Program-made: the position numbers and the translations under genes
DNA from: an uncultured Clostridia bacterium
Lineage (GTDB): Bacteria; Bacillota; Clostridia; TANB77; CAG-508
Assembly (NCBI GenBank): GCA_948739805.1
Contig: CAPYID010000009.1
Span: 1-59,320, forward strand
DNA length: 59,320 bases
Direction: 5' to 3'
The notes under the pieces: generated by a model
What the model was told of the DNA's origin: nothing
Database searches by the model: none
The model's input: only the letters and a program-made list of their open reading frames with translations
Part shown: positions 18,250 through 26,956 of the stretch, in pieces
Layout of the letters: each line of letters opens with the position of its first letter
Position numbering within the stretch: position 1 is the first letter of the stretch

Positions 18250-18281
18250 ATAATTTTGTTTAGTTAACTAAACAAAATTAT
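18250..18281. promoter_or_regulatory. Perfect 32-bp palindrome upstream of the AAA ATPase gene
   Basis: A fully symmetric 32-base sequence centred on TAGTTAACTA. It could be a dimeric repressor operator for the ATPase gene or a bidirectional hairpin ending the upstream region. Nothing else in the window matches it. Confidence 0.5.
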
Positions 18282-18382
18282 ATTTTTGGTATATTTTGTT
18301 TAATGTATCATTGTCAAGGTTTTAATGATGAATTTTTCTGTATTTCCAAGTTTTTTCGTCATTACTCTATATTAATCCTTGT

Positions 18383-19321
18383 TTAGTTTTTCAGATTCTC
18401 TATTTGTTTATATTTTAGGAGATGTAATTGATATTGTTCTTTATGTTGTTTACTTACTGTATCTAAAATTACTGCACATTGTCCTATTATTACTGATAAT
18501 AGGACACAACCTGTTGCTAGTATTGCAGATGGCACTTTTGTTATATACTTTGTTTTTGCAAATTCAATGAATACTGGTATTCCTACTAACATTCCTATTA
18601 TAAATACTATAATTGCTACTATTGTGAAGAATTTTAATGGTTTATAGTCTTTATACATACTTACTATTTTTTTGCAAACTTTTATACCATCTTTTATTGT
18701 GTGAAGTTTTGAAATGCTCCCATTTGCTCTATCTCTATATGGTACAGATATTTCTTTGATTTTAAATTTTTTGTCTAATGCATGTAATGTCATTTCTGTT
18801 TCTATCTCAAAGTCCTCACTCATTACTGGCATATTTTTTACAAATGTTTTATTAAATGCTCTATATCCTGTCATAATATCTTTTAACTTAGTTTTAAATA
18901 GACTGTTTATTGTCTTTCTTACCAAGTTATTTCCCCATTCATGAAAATGCCTTTTATTTTCTTTTTTATAAAATCCTTGTGATATTCTGTCCCCTGTTAC
19001 CATATCTGCTATACCATTTTTTATTGGTTCTATTAACTTATGTGCATATTCAGCTGGATATGTGTCATCTCCATCTACCATTATATATATATCTGCTTCT
19101 ATGTCCATAAACATTTTTCTTACAACATTTCCTTTTCCTTGTCTATATTCATCTCTTACAACGGCTCCTGCTTCTTTTGCTTTTTGTTCTGTATCATCTT
19201 TCGAGTTATTGTTATATACATATATATCTGCTTCAGGTAATTTCTTTTTAAAATCTTTTACTACCTTTCCTATTGTTTTTTCTTCATTATAGCATGGTAT
19301 CAATACTGCTATTTTATCCAT
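18383..19321 (-). CDS. Family 2 glycosyltransferase (DPM1/DPG synthase-like), membrane-tethered
   Basis: 312 residues. The GT-A catalytic domain begins AVLIPCYNEEKTIGKVV, with the metal-binding region VDGDDTYP near 95 and the acceptor-loop region SEDFEIETEMTLHA near 170. Two membrane helices near 235-255 and 270-290 close the protein. Such enzymes load a sugar on polyprenyl phosphate. It is followed by a polytopic membrane gene that could use that lipid-linked sugar. RBS AAGAAAGG. Confidence 0.85.
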   Translation of the reverse strand: MDKIAVLIPCYNEEKTIGKVVKDFKKKLPEADIYVYNNNSKDDTEQKAKEAGAVVRDEYRQGKGNVVRKMFMDIEADIYIMVDGDDTYPAEYAHKLIEPIKNGIADMVTGDRISQGFYKKENKRHFHEWGNNLVRKTINSLFKTKLKDIMTGYRAFNKTFVKNMPVMSEDFEIETEMTLHALDKKFKIKEISVPYRDRANGSISKLHTIKDGIKVCKKIVSMYKDYKPLKFFTIVAIIVFIIGMLVGIPVFIEFAKTKYITKVPSAILATGCVLLSVIIGQCAVILDTVSKQHKEQYQLHLLKYKQIENLKN

Positions 19322-19336
19322 ATGTCTTGTCCTTTC

Positions 19337-20836
19337 TTAATTTAATTTTTCATATATAACAAAATTATCATCATGATATATTGCTTTATAGTCATTGTCT
19401 TCCGCTATATATACGTTAATAACATTACTGTTTAAAATTAATGCATGTGTTATACCATATTTTTCAAAAATTTCTTTGTAATTTACTTTTCCAGATTCAA
19501 CATCAATAACATCTTTTAATATTTCAGTATCATTAAATTCTTCACAATATACTTCTGATCTTGAATCTATAAATGCTTTTATTCCTTTTAATTCTAAATA
19601 GCTTCCATAGTTAAAACTATTATATATTCTCATATTTTCTATGTCTATATTTTTTAAGATATACTCTGTTGCTTGAATTGGGTATGATGTAACATCTACA
19701 AATTGTACTGCTATTTTTCCTAATATATTATAAGCTGATATTGCTAAAAATATAAAGCAGAATAATACTAGATTTCTAGGTTTATTAAGTAATTTTTCAA
19801 AGTCTTTAAATGGATTTACATTATATTCTGCTAGAAGGCTTTTTAATAATCTTCCTAATAAAAATGCTCCTATAAATATCAAATAGAATATACTTCTATA
19901 TACTGCTAAAGTCATTAGTAAAAATCCTAACATATATATTGCATCTGTTAGTTTTACTTTTGTTTTTGTAAATGCTATTATTCCAATGTATAGTGATACC
20001 ATAAATAATATACTTCCAGTTTGCATAATATTTAATGGTTGAAGTTCTGCTATATACTGGCTTGAAAGTCCAGTTATATTGTTTTGCAAAAAGATATATG
20101 GCACATCTCCTAAAGGTGTTAATAAACCTGTAACCGTTGTTAGAATCATTACTCTTATTAGTTTTAATATATTATTTTTTTCTATTATTAATTTATTATT
20201 TTTTTCTGTTACATTAATGTGTATTTTTCCTTTTTCTTTTAATAGTTTTAATATATTATATATTAAGAATTCTGCAATATATGGAAAATAAAATATAAAT
20301 GATATTATCCAGACACTTGCATGAACATTCGCAATTATTATTGGTATTATAAAAAGTATTATTCCATATTTGTTTTTATTAGTTTTTACTAATTGTTCTA
20401 TACAGTAAAATTGTAAAATGAATAACCAAAATGTTACTACTTGTGCTCTAGCAGCAAATGCACCTTGCCCAATATATATCGTAAACATCGTTAATATAAA
20501 TGATAAAATTTTATCATTTACCATTTTGTCTAATATTATATATATTGTTATTGCCGTAATACAAGATAATATTAAAACTAAAATATATATACCCCAGAAT
20601 CCAAATGAATCATATAATAATGCCTCCACTATTCCAAAGATCCAATGAGAATATGTGTAGGTTAATTCTGTGTGCCATGTGAAATGATCCATCATGTCTA
20701 TTCCATTTTCTATTATATATTTTCCAATTGGTATATCAAAGAAAGTATCATTTTGGAAACTTTTATCTACTACTGATATTGCAAATAAAGCAACTATGAT
20801 AATTAATATCCAATTTAATACATTATTTTTCTTCAT
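19337..20836 (-). CDS. Polytopic membrane protein, GT-C-like
   Basis: 499 residues with about ten to eleven membrane helices, then a soluble C-terminal domain (about 400-499) containing RIYNSFNYGSYLELKG and AFIDSRSEVY. The topology, an acidic-aromatic first loop (DHFTWHTELTYTYSHW) and the position after a dolichol-phosphate-mannose-synthase-like enzyme suggest a lipid-linked sugar transferase of the GT-C group. I cannot assign a substrate. RBS AAAAGGAG; 16 bases from the glycosyltransferase. Confidence 0.6.
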   Translation of the reverse strand: MKKNNVLNWILIIIVALFAISVVDKSFQNDTFFDIPIGKYIIENGIDMMDHFTWHTELTYTYSHWIFGIVEALLYDSFGFWGIYILVLILSCITAITIYIILDKMVNDKILSFILTMFTIYIGQGAFAARAQVVTFWLFILQFYCIEQLVKTNKNKYGIILFIIPIIIANVHASVWIISFIFYFPYIAEFLIYNILKLLKEKGKIHINVTEKNNKLIIEKNNILKLIRVMILTTVTGLLTPLGDVPYIFLQNNITGLSSQYIAELQPLNIMQTGSILFMVSLYIGIIAFTKTKVKLTDAIYMLGFLLMTLAVYRSIFYLIFIGAFLLGRLLKSLLAEYNVNPFKDFEKLLNKPRNLVLFCFIFLAISAYNILGKIAVQFVDVTSYPIQATEYILKNIDIENMRIYNSFNYGSYLELKGIKAFIDSRSEVYCEEFNDTEILKDVIDVESGKVNYKEIFEKYGITHALILNSNVINVYIAEDNDYKAIYHDDNFVIYEKLN

Positions 20837-20857
20837 TATGTTTCTCCTTTTTTAATA

Positions 20858-21883
20858 TTACTCTTTATATAATATAGTTCTAAACCCAAGTGAGTCTTTT
20901 TTCTTAGAATAAAGAGCTGTCCTATTATCAAAGTCTTTTATTTTTCCACTCATTACATCATTATATACTCCAGCTGTCCCTCTACAGATTGTAGTATTTT
21001 CATAATAGACTTCTGTAGTCATTTCATATGTTGTATCATATAAATCATATATATTATTATAGCTCTTATTTCCAGTATACCTTTTTCCATTTTCATCACT
21101 TTTTATTACATCATATTTTAATTTCTCTCTATTTGTTATAATTAACCATTCAAATGTAGTATCATATGAATATGAATTCATTAACTGTATTGTGATATTA
21201 CTTTTATTGTTTATTTTTTTTATTAATTCTATTGCTTGCTCTTTATCTATATTGTTCCATACTTCTGAGTCCTTTTTTATTATAGGTATTTCTTCATTAC
21301 TTTTGCCTATTTCATATCTAGCTATATAAAATCCACCATACTTTAGAGAGCTGGCTAAAAAATCCTTATATTCTGTATCATAGCATAAGTCTTTACTCAT
21401 ATATGGACTTTTTGAAAAGTTCCTTTTTTCTAATTTTGCAATTCCTTCTATTTCTTTATTTGTGCATGGAACCCATACATACTGATTTTCATTTTCATCC
21501 TGTATTACAAATCCCGTATTCCATTCTCCTTCAACATAAGTATATCCTTCTGGAATATATGGTTCATTATATTTTTGCTGATCATATGTTACATTTATTA
21601 CAGATTTATAGTATTCTTGTTCTTCTATTTGATAATTGTTTATTTTGTTTTGGTCTTCAGAAATTTCCTTTTCCATTATCACATCTTTTTTTGTATTAAT
21701 TACTTTATTTCCTATGATTATACCAATTAGCGCAATTACGCATATAAATATTATATTTACTAATATATCATATATTTTTACTTTTTCTCTTATCTTTTTA
21801 CAAATATTTACTATAGCTCCATAATTTATGATGAAGTTTATGATTAGTATAACTATGCCAATTATTATTAATGAATTTATCAT
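20858..21883 (-). CDS. Membrane-anchored formylglycine-generating-enzyme-like protein
   Basis: 341 residues from ATG 21883 (the in-frame ATG 21895 touches the AGAGAGG site, so it is too close). Two N-terminal helices (about 3-25 and 40-62) are followed by an extracytoplasmic domain with IPEGYTYVEGEWNTGFVI, YVWVP, GGFYIARYEIG, FEWLI, CRGTAG and a closing LGFRTILY, the order seen in SUMF1/FGE-sulfatase and C-type-lectin-like folds. These act as surface ligand binders more often than as enzymes. Its leader matches that of 29558-29968. Confidence 0.6.
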   Translation of the reverse strand: MINSLIIIGIVILIINFIINYGAIVNICKKIREKVKIYDILVNIIFICVIALIGIIIGNKVINTKKDVIMEKEISEDQNKINNYQIEEQEYYKSVINVTYDQQKYNEPYIPEGYTYVEGEWNTGFVIQDENENQYVWVPCTNKEIEGIAKLEKRNFSKSPYMSKDLCYDTEYKDFLASSLKYGGFYIARYEIGKSNEEIPIIKKDSEVWNNIDKEQAIELIKKINNKSNITIQLMNSYSYDTTFEWLIITNREKLKYDVIKSDENGKRYTGNKSYNNIYDLYDTTYEMTTEVYYENTTICRGTAGVYNDVMSGKIKDFDNRTALYSKKKDSLGFRTILYKE

Positions 21884-21956
21884 ATTTAATTTCATTCCTC
21901 TCTAAGGCACTAACCTAGGTTGGAAAAGAATTGTTACCAATTATTTTTCAACCTTT
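21884..21956 (-). repeat. Conserved 5' leader, copy 1
   Basis: On the minus strand: AAGGTTGAAAAA, CTTTTCCAACCTAGGTT, then AGAGAGGAATGAAATTAAAT before the start codon. Nearly the same sequence precedes 29558-29968 (29969-30040), and a shorter version precedes mazE. The GGTTGaAAAA/TTTTcCAACC arms can pair. Confidence 0.55.
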
Positions 21957-21973
21957 TCCCTTTCCATAAATTT

Positions 21974-22046
21974 AAGGACACAACTAGATTAAGTTATTAT
22001 CAAAAAATTGCACTTTTTGATTCACTAATAGTGTAGTTGTGTCCTT
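21974..22046. repeat. Inverted repeat downstream of purM
   Basis: AAGGACACAACTA (21974-21986) pairs with TAGTTGTGTCCTT (22034-22046), with an inner TCAAAAA/TTTTTGA stem. Probably the purM transcript end or a small mobile hairpin. Confidence 0.6.
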
Positions 22047-22060
22047 TAATTTTATTTTTT

Positions 22061-23092
22061 CTACCAGTTAAGTTCTCCTACTATTTCAACTTGCTTATTT
22101 CCTGGGACTATTTCCCCTATTTCATAACAGTTTACCCCTTGATTTTTTATATGTGTTATTATTTTTTCTGCATTTTGTTTTTTTGCAACTATTGTTAGTC
22201 CTACACCTAAATTGAATGTTCTTAGCATTTCTTTATCTTCTACATTTCCATATTTTCTTATTAATTTAAATATTTCTAATATTTGATATTTACTTACATC
22301 TATTCTTGCATTTACATTTTCTGGTAATATTCTATTTAAGTTTTCTTTTATTCCGCCTCCTGTTATATGTGCAAGTCCTGTTATTATATTATCTGGGAAT
22401 AAGTCTTTTATAGTTTTATAGTAACATCTATGTGGCTCTAGTATTGCTTCAATAAATGTTTTGCCTTCGATTATTTCTTTTAATATTTCTGGTGATTGTT
22501 TCATTATTTGTCTTACTAATGTATATCCATTTGTGTGAACTCCACTTGATTCTACTGATATTACTACATCACCTGCTTCTATTTTTGAACCATCTATTAT
22601 TGAATCTTTATCTACAATCCCCACTATACTTGATGTTAATATATATGTTCCTGCTTCTAGTACTCCTGGTTGTTCTGATGTTTCTCCTCCTGTTAATACA
22701 CAGCCTTGTGTTTTACATGCATCTGCTACTGCTTTTACTATTTTGTTTATTGCTATTTTATCCATTTTTCCACAGATTATAGCATCTTGAACTGTTAATG
22801 GTTTTGCTCCCATTACTATACAATCATTTATAAGATGATTTATCATGTCATATGATACATTTTCTAATTTATCATATTGTGCTGCTATTAATTGTTTTGA
22901 ACCTGGTTCCTCTGTTTTTAATACTAGTACTGGATTTTTATATTCTTCAAATTTTATATCATATAATGATGAAAATGCTCCTATTTTATTTAATACTCTC
23001 TTGTTATCTGTTGCAAGACTATCAGCCATTTCTTTTTTGGCCTGATTTGCTTCATCTATGTTTACATCATATTTTAAACTATTATTTTCCAT
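22061..23092 (-). CDS. purM: Phosphoribosylformylglycinamidine cyclo-ligase (AIR synthase), divergent
   Basis: 343 residues of the PurM fold, ATP-dependent ring closure in purine synthesis. Conserved elements: GGETSEQPGV (~135), SSGVHTNGYTLVR (~180) and AHITGGGIKENL (~240). Unusually, the normally invariant TDGVGTK phosphate loop reads TEEPGSK, and the N-terminal AGV-DI-GN segment is also weak (YDVNIDEANQ). No other purine gene is nearby. It may be a slow PurM or a PurM-related enzyme with a changed substrate. RBS AGAGAGGA. Confidence 0.8.
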   Translation of the reverse strand: MENNSLKYDVNIDEANQAKKEMADSLATDNKRVLNKIGAFSSLYDIKFEEYKNPVLVLKTEEPGSKQLIAAQYDKLENVSYDMINHLINDCIVMGAKPLTVQDAIICGKMDKIAINKIVKAVADACKTQGCVLTGGETSEQPGVLEAGTYILTSSIVGIVDKDSIIDGSKIEAGDVVISVESSGVHTNGYTLVRQIMKQSPEILKEIIEGKTFIEAILEPHRCYYKTIKDLFPDNIITGLAHITGGGIKENLNRILPENVNARIDVSKYQILEIFKLIRKYGNVEDKEMLRTFNLGVGLTIVAKKQNAEKIITHIKNQGVNCYEIGEIVPGNKQVEIVGELNW

Positions 23093-23150
23093 GTTTTATT
23101 ATCCTCTCTTTATTAATAATATTTTATGTTAGGGTTATTTCTTAGAAGAT

Positions 23151-23173
23151 CGGACGAGTAATGCTCGCCCCTT
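23151..23173. repeat. Short palindromic intergenic repeat
   Basis: CGGACGAG-TAAT-GCTCGCCCC, a member of the hairpin family described at 86-108, next to structured element B. Confidence 0.6.
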
Positions 23174-23187
23174 TATTTGTTCAATTT

Positions 23188-23311
23188 AATTTGAAAAAGA
23201 ATTAATATATTGCTAGGCAGACGAAATTGAAATCAATGAGACGTACTGTTGTACGTTGATTTGATTTCAATTGAAGTCTAACAACGCAATATGCTAATTA
23301 TTTTTCAAATT
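23188..23311. repeat. Structured intergenic element, copy B
   Basis: Outer arms AATTTGAAAAA (23188-23198) and TTTTTCAAATT (23301-23311), inner ATATTGC/GCAATAT, GAC/GTC, AATTGAAATCAA/TTGATTTCAATT and ACGTAC-tgtt-GTACGT. It shares GCTAGGC, GACGAA, ACGTTGA and AACAACGC with copy A at 8500-8624, with compensating changes in the stems. On the minus strand its first arm covers the last codons and stop of rimO. Confidence 0.6.
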
Positions 23312-24602
23312 TGCCTATTAAATCGTATTCCTGTACATCAATAATCTCTACATTTACAAATTTGCCTATTAAATCTTTGTTTTGTGTGTTTTCTATAAAT
23401 ACTACTCCATCTTCGTCTGGAACATCCATATATGTTCTTCCTATTAGATATTTTCTGTCAAATGATTTTTCTTCAATTAAAGTTTTATACGTTTTTCCTA
23501 TTTTGTTTTTTAGGCATTGTCCTGATATTTCTTTTTGTAATTTCATTATTTTATTATATCTTGATTTTTTCGTACTTGGATGTACCTGGTTTTCCATTTT
23601 TTCTGCTGGTGTTCCATCTTCTTTTGAATAAGTAAATACTCCTAGCTTATCAAATTTTGCTTGTTCTACAAATTTATATAGTTCATTAAAGTTTTCTTCT
23701 GTTTCCCCTGGAAATCCTACTATTAAAGTTGTCCTTAATATTACTTCTGGGATTTGTTCTCTTATTTTGGTGATTAGTTCTTTTATACTTTTTCCATTAC
23801 TTTTTCTGTTCATTCTTTTTAATACATCATCTGAAATATGTTGAATTGGAATATCAAAGTATTTGCAAATTTTATCATTTTGCTTTACTACTTGTATTAA
23901 TTCATCTGTAATACTTTCTGGATATGCATATAAAAACCTAATCCATTCAATTCCATCTATTTTGCATAATTCTTGCAAAAGCTCTGGTAATCTCGCTTTT
24001 TCATATAAATCAATTCCGTATTTTGTAGTGTCTTGGGCTATTATAATTAATTCTTTTATCCCTTTTTTCATAAGACTTTTTGCTTCTTCTATAATTTCGT
24101 TAAATTCTCTTGATATATATGGTCCTTGTATCTTTGGTATCGCACAATATGTACAGTGATTACTACATCCTTCTGCTATTTTTAAATATGCCATTGTATT
24201 TCCTGTAGTAATTACTCTATCTGCCCATTGTAAACATTCATTAGTTATTTCTAGTTTTAATAGCTCACTTATTTTTGTCCATAATTTATTGTAATCCTTG
24301 ATTCTTATAAATAAATCTACTTCTGGTAATGCTCTTTTTAATTCTTCTTCATATCTTTCTACCATACATCCTATTGCAATAATATATTTACATCTTCCTT
24401 TTTTATATTCTGCCATTTCAAGTATAGTATCTATCGCTTCTTGTTTTGCAGATTCAATAAAACCACATGTATTTATAACAATAATATCTGCATTTTTTTC
24501 ATTATTTACAATATTAAAATTGTGCTTTTTAAATAGTCCTATTACTTCTTCTGTTACTACTAAATTTTTGCTACATCCGAGTGATACAAAGCCTACATTC
24601 AT
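23298..24602 (-). CDS. rimO: Ribosomal protein S12 methylthiotransferase RimO
   Basis: 434 residues from ATG 24602, which has GAAAGG upstream and starts the family at MNVGFVSLGCSKNLVV. RimO methylthiolates an aspartate of ribosomal protein S12. Visible: the UPF0004 N-terminal domain with cysteines for the auxiliary 4Fe-4S cluster, radical SAM motif CSNHCTYCAIP (~145), and a C-terminal TRAM domain. The GCSKNLV signature separates it from MiaB. A 17-residue longer frame exists but has no binding site. Confidence 0.92.
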   Translation of the reverse strand: MNVGFVSLGCSKNLVVTEEVIGLFKKHNFNIVNNEKNADIIVINTCGFIESAKQEAIDTILEMAEYKKGRCKYIIAIGCMVERYEEELKRALPEVDLFIRIKDYNKLWTKISELLKLEITNECLQWADRVITTGNTMAYLKIAEGCSNHCTYCAIPKIQGPYISREFNEIIEEAKSLMKKGIKELIIIAQDTTKYGIDLYEKARLPELLQELCKIDGIEWIRFLYAYPESITDELIQVVKQNDKICKYFDIPIQHISDDVLKRMNRKSNGKSIKELITKIREQIPEVILRTTLIVGFPGETEENFNELYKFVEQAKFDKLGVFTYSKEDGTPAEKMENQVHPSTKKSRYNKIMKLQKEISGQCLKNKIGKTYKTLIEEKSFDRKYLIGRTYMDVPDEDGVVFIENTQNKDLIGKFVNVEIIDVQEYDLIGKFEK

Positions 24603-24644
24603 TATTTTTCCTTTCACAAATTTATGAAAAGCTTCATAAATTTT

Positions 24645-24712
24645 ATTATTCATTATTAATCATTCACTATTAATTATTAAATGGGGGCACATTCAATGCG
24701 CCCCTACATCTA
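24645..24712. repeat. Partial copy of the long intergenic repeat with hairpin
   Basis: The TTATTCATTATTAATCATTCACTATTAATTATT block and the GGGGCAC...GCGCCCCTACA hairpin match copies at 16806, 45790 and 58480. It overlaps the 3' end of the DUF1292 gene. Confidence 0.6.
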
Positions 24713-25018
24713 GTCTTCATCTACAAAGTCAAATTCTTCTTTAAATTTTTCTCTAAAAATATTAAATACTGTATTAAGAGTTTCTTCGTCTTCAACACTT
24801 ACATAAGATTCTTCATCTTCTGAGTCTGTATCTTCAACTTTTAATATAACTACTTCGTCAGCCTCTTCTGTATCATTTGCTGGTAATAGTACAACATATT
24901 CTTCTCCATCTAATTCAATTAAATCCAAAAATTCAAATTTAACTTCCTCTCCATTTTCATCATTTAAAACTATAACGTTTTCTAATTCTTCTTCCATACC
25001 GTTTTGTTCATTATCCAT
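24710..25018 (-). CDS. DUF1292 family acidic protein
   Basis: 102 residues, very acidic, with the DUF1292 pattern VIVLNDENGEEVKFEFLDLI and EYVVLLP. The function of YrzB-like proteins is unknown. It stands third in the widely conserved Bacillota set ireB-ruvX-DUF1292. RBS AAAGGAAGG. Confidence 0.88.
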   Translation of the reverse strand: MDNEQNGMEEELENVIVLNDENGEEVKFEFLDLIELDGEEYVVLLPANDTEEADEVVILKVEDTDSEDEESYVSVEDEETLNTVFNIFREKFKEEFDFVDED

Positions 25019-25104
25019 TATTAATTTCCTTCCTTTCTTAATTTATCGGATACATGCAATGTACTCCTATGCTGTTCTGCTATATATTTTTGATCTATAT
25101 AATA

Positions 25105-25521
25105 TTATAAATATTTATTCATATATGTTTCTAATATATATTCAGCAGATATAGTATCTACAATGTTCCTTTTATCTTTCTTATTTACGTTAAGAATATT
25201 CATAGTTTTATGAGCTGCTACTGTTGTTAATCTTTCGTCCATCGTATCAACTTTGACCTTATTAAATTTACATTTTAGTTTGTGTATAAATTTCTGCGTT
25301 ATTTCAATTCTCTCTGAAACAGTACCATCCATATTAAAAGGCATTCCTATAACTATTATATCTACTTCATATTTTTGCAAAATTTCCTCTAATCTTTTTA
25401 ATACTATTTTATCATTTCCTTTATGATGTATTGTTTCCAAACCCTGTGATGTTATTCCTAATGGATCTGAAATAGCTATTCCAACTCTTGCATCTCCATA
25501 ATCTATCCCTAATGTTCTCAT
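25105..25521 (-). CDS. ruvX: RuvX/YqgF family RNase H-fold nuclease
   Basis: 138 residues. Catalytic acidic positions are visible in LGIDYGDARVGIA (Asp near residue 6), VIGMPFNMDGT (~57) and DERLTT (~95). YqgF proteins process 16S rRNA precursor ends and related RNAs. The start ATG lies one base after the ireB stop, so they are translated together. Confidence 0.92.
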   Translation of the reverse strand: MRTLGIDYGDARVGIAISDPLGITSQGLETIHHKGNDKIVLKRLEEILQKYEVDIIVIGMPFNMDGTVSERIEITQKFIHKLKCKFNKVKVDTMDERLTTVAAHKTMNILNVNKKDKRNIVDTISAEYILETYMNKYL

Positions 25522-25522
25522 A

Positions 25523-25777
25523 TTATTCAGCTATCCCTATATAATTCTCTACCATTTTTTCTAGTAATTCATCACGTTCAATTTGTCTTATTATATTTCT
25601 TGCATTTTTATGACTTGTAATATATGTTGGGTCACCTGATAAAATATATCCTACTATTTGGTTTACTGGATTGTATCCTTTTTCAACTAAAGCATCATAA
25701 ACTTGTTTTAATGTTTCTTTAGTTTTTAAGTTTTTTTCTCTTTCTAATTTAAAATTCATTGTTTTATCCATTTCCAT
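25523..25777 (-). CDS. ireB: IreB/UPF0297 regulatory protein
   Basis: 84 residues, LKQVYDALVEKGYNPVNQIV, GYILSGDPTYITSHKNARN, IERDELLE: the full UPF0297 pattern. In Enterococcus IreB is a substrate of the PASTA kinase IreK and affects cephalosporin resistance. AAGGAGAGAG precedes the ATG. First gene of the ireB-ruvX-DUF1292 block. Confidence 0.93.
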   Translation of the reverse strand: MEMDKTMNFKLEREKNLKTKETLKQVYDALVEKGYNPVNQIVGYILSGDPTYITSHKNARNIIRQIERDELLEKMVENYIGIAE

Positions 25778-25824
25778 AATTTACTCTCTCCTTCTTATTT
25801 TGCAAAATTATTTTTTGCATTTTT

Positions 25825-26931
25825 TTAAATATTATTTACATCATGTTCTGTTATAGCTGCATTGTCTAAATATTCTTCTTGCTTTTTTAGAATTTTCTCA
25901 AGTGCTGTTCCTTTATAATATGTTGTAAGCACAATGTTTAATTGTATCTTAGCAATTCTTTTCTTTTCTTTTTTACTAGTTTTCTTTTCTTCTTCTACCA
26001 TTTCTATTTCTAAATTTTCAACCATGTTTTTCATGTCTATTACAAATCTTGTAACACCATCTACTTCTGCTCCTGAAAAGGCTATTACAAATTTTGGTCC
26101 CATATATCTTACAAATATATATTCATCTGATAAATTTTCTTTTATATAGTCACACATATCTATAATTACTTGGTTTCCAGTTTCTCTATTGAATTGCTTG
26201 TTAATTTGCTCTAAATTTGAAATTGAAAGCATGCATATTGTTGAAGTTGTATATCTATCTATAATTTTCCTTCCTTCATTGAATAAGTATTCACTTGTTT
26301 TTAATGCAGAATAATAATCCTCCCTTGTTAGACTTTCAACTATATTTTGATAATTAACTATTCTAAATACAGATAATATGTTATCTTTTACTACTTCAAG
26401 TATAGTTGTATCTATGTTATCAAATGCATGTGGTACTCCACTTTCTATTATCCAATATCCTATATATACATTTTCTATATATAGTGGAAAAAACATTGCA
26501 GCTTTTGCTCTTCCAAATTCGCTTTTCTGATATGGTAGTCTTTCACTTTCTTGGTCAACTGTAATATATTTTGGTGTAGCTGTTGTTATACTGTCTCTAA
26601 ATATTTCTTCATTGTGTAAACTTCTAAGGTTGTCCCAATGCTTTTCTTCAACATTTGAGGCTTTTATTACATATTCTGTTCCATTGAATTCTACAATAGT
26701 AGAGTATTTTATATCATATTCCTCTATTAAAATTTCATTTATTCTTTTTATCTTTTGGTCTACACTTATTGCATCACCAGCAGTTGACATGAAATCTTGC
26801 AATACATTTAATCCATTTATTTTCTGGTTTATATTTTTATAATTGCTAATTTCCTTATGTATCTTTATATTAAATAAAATTAACATGACTATGATTGCAA
26901 CTAAAACTATTATTACTCCTATTATCCACAT
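25825..26931 (-). CDS. Membrane-anchored GAF protein with degenerate GGDEF domain
   Basis: 368 residues: a membrane helix (3-22), a GAF-like domain (about 45-190) and a C-terminal diguanylate-cyclase fold (about 205-350). The GGDEF signature is replaced by YMGPKFVIAF, so cyclase activity is not expected; it may bind a ligand or partners. It lies between the AT-hook TadZ-like gene (26 bases upstream) and ireB, and may serve the same pilus system. RBS GAGGGAGTGAG, slightly far from the ATG. Confidence 0.65.
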   Translation of the reverse strand: MWIIGVIIVLVAIIVMLILFNIKIHKEISNYKNINQKINGLNVLQDFMSTAGDAISVDQKIKRINEILIEEYDIKYSTIVEFNGTEYVIKASNVEEKHWDNLRSLHNEEIFRDSITTATPKYITVDQESERLPYQKSEFGRAKAAMFFPLYIENVYIGYWIIESGVPHAFDNIDTTILEVVKDNILSVFRIVNYQNIVESLTREDYYSALKTSEYLFNEGRKIIDRYTTSTICMLSISNLEQINKQFNRETGNQVIIDMCDYIKENLSDEYIFVRYMGPKFVIAFSGAEVDGVTRFVIDMKNMVENLEIEMVEEEKKTSKKEKKRIAKIQLNIVLTTYYKGTALEKILKKQEEYLDNAAITEHDVNNI

Positions 26932-26956
26932 ATCAGCTTAAGACTCACTCCCTCTC

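Noticed and set aside
8500..23311. The two structured elements as integron attC sites (AACAACG and GTTAGAC-like ends).
   Set aside because: Only one copy has anything like GTTRRRY, the complementary end does not match, and there is no integrase or cassette array.
25825..26931. An active diguanylate cyclase.
   Set aside because: The GGDEF signature is replaced by YMGPKF, so catalysis is not supported.
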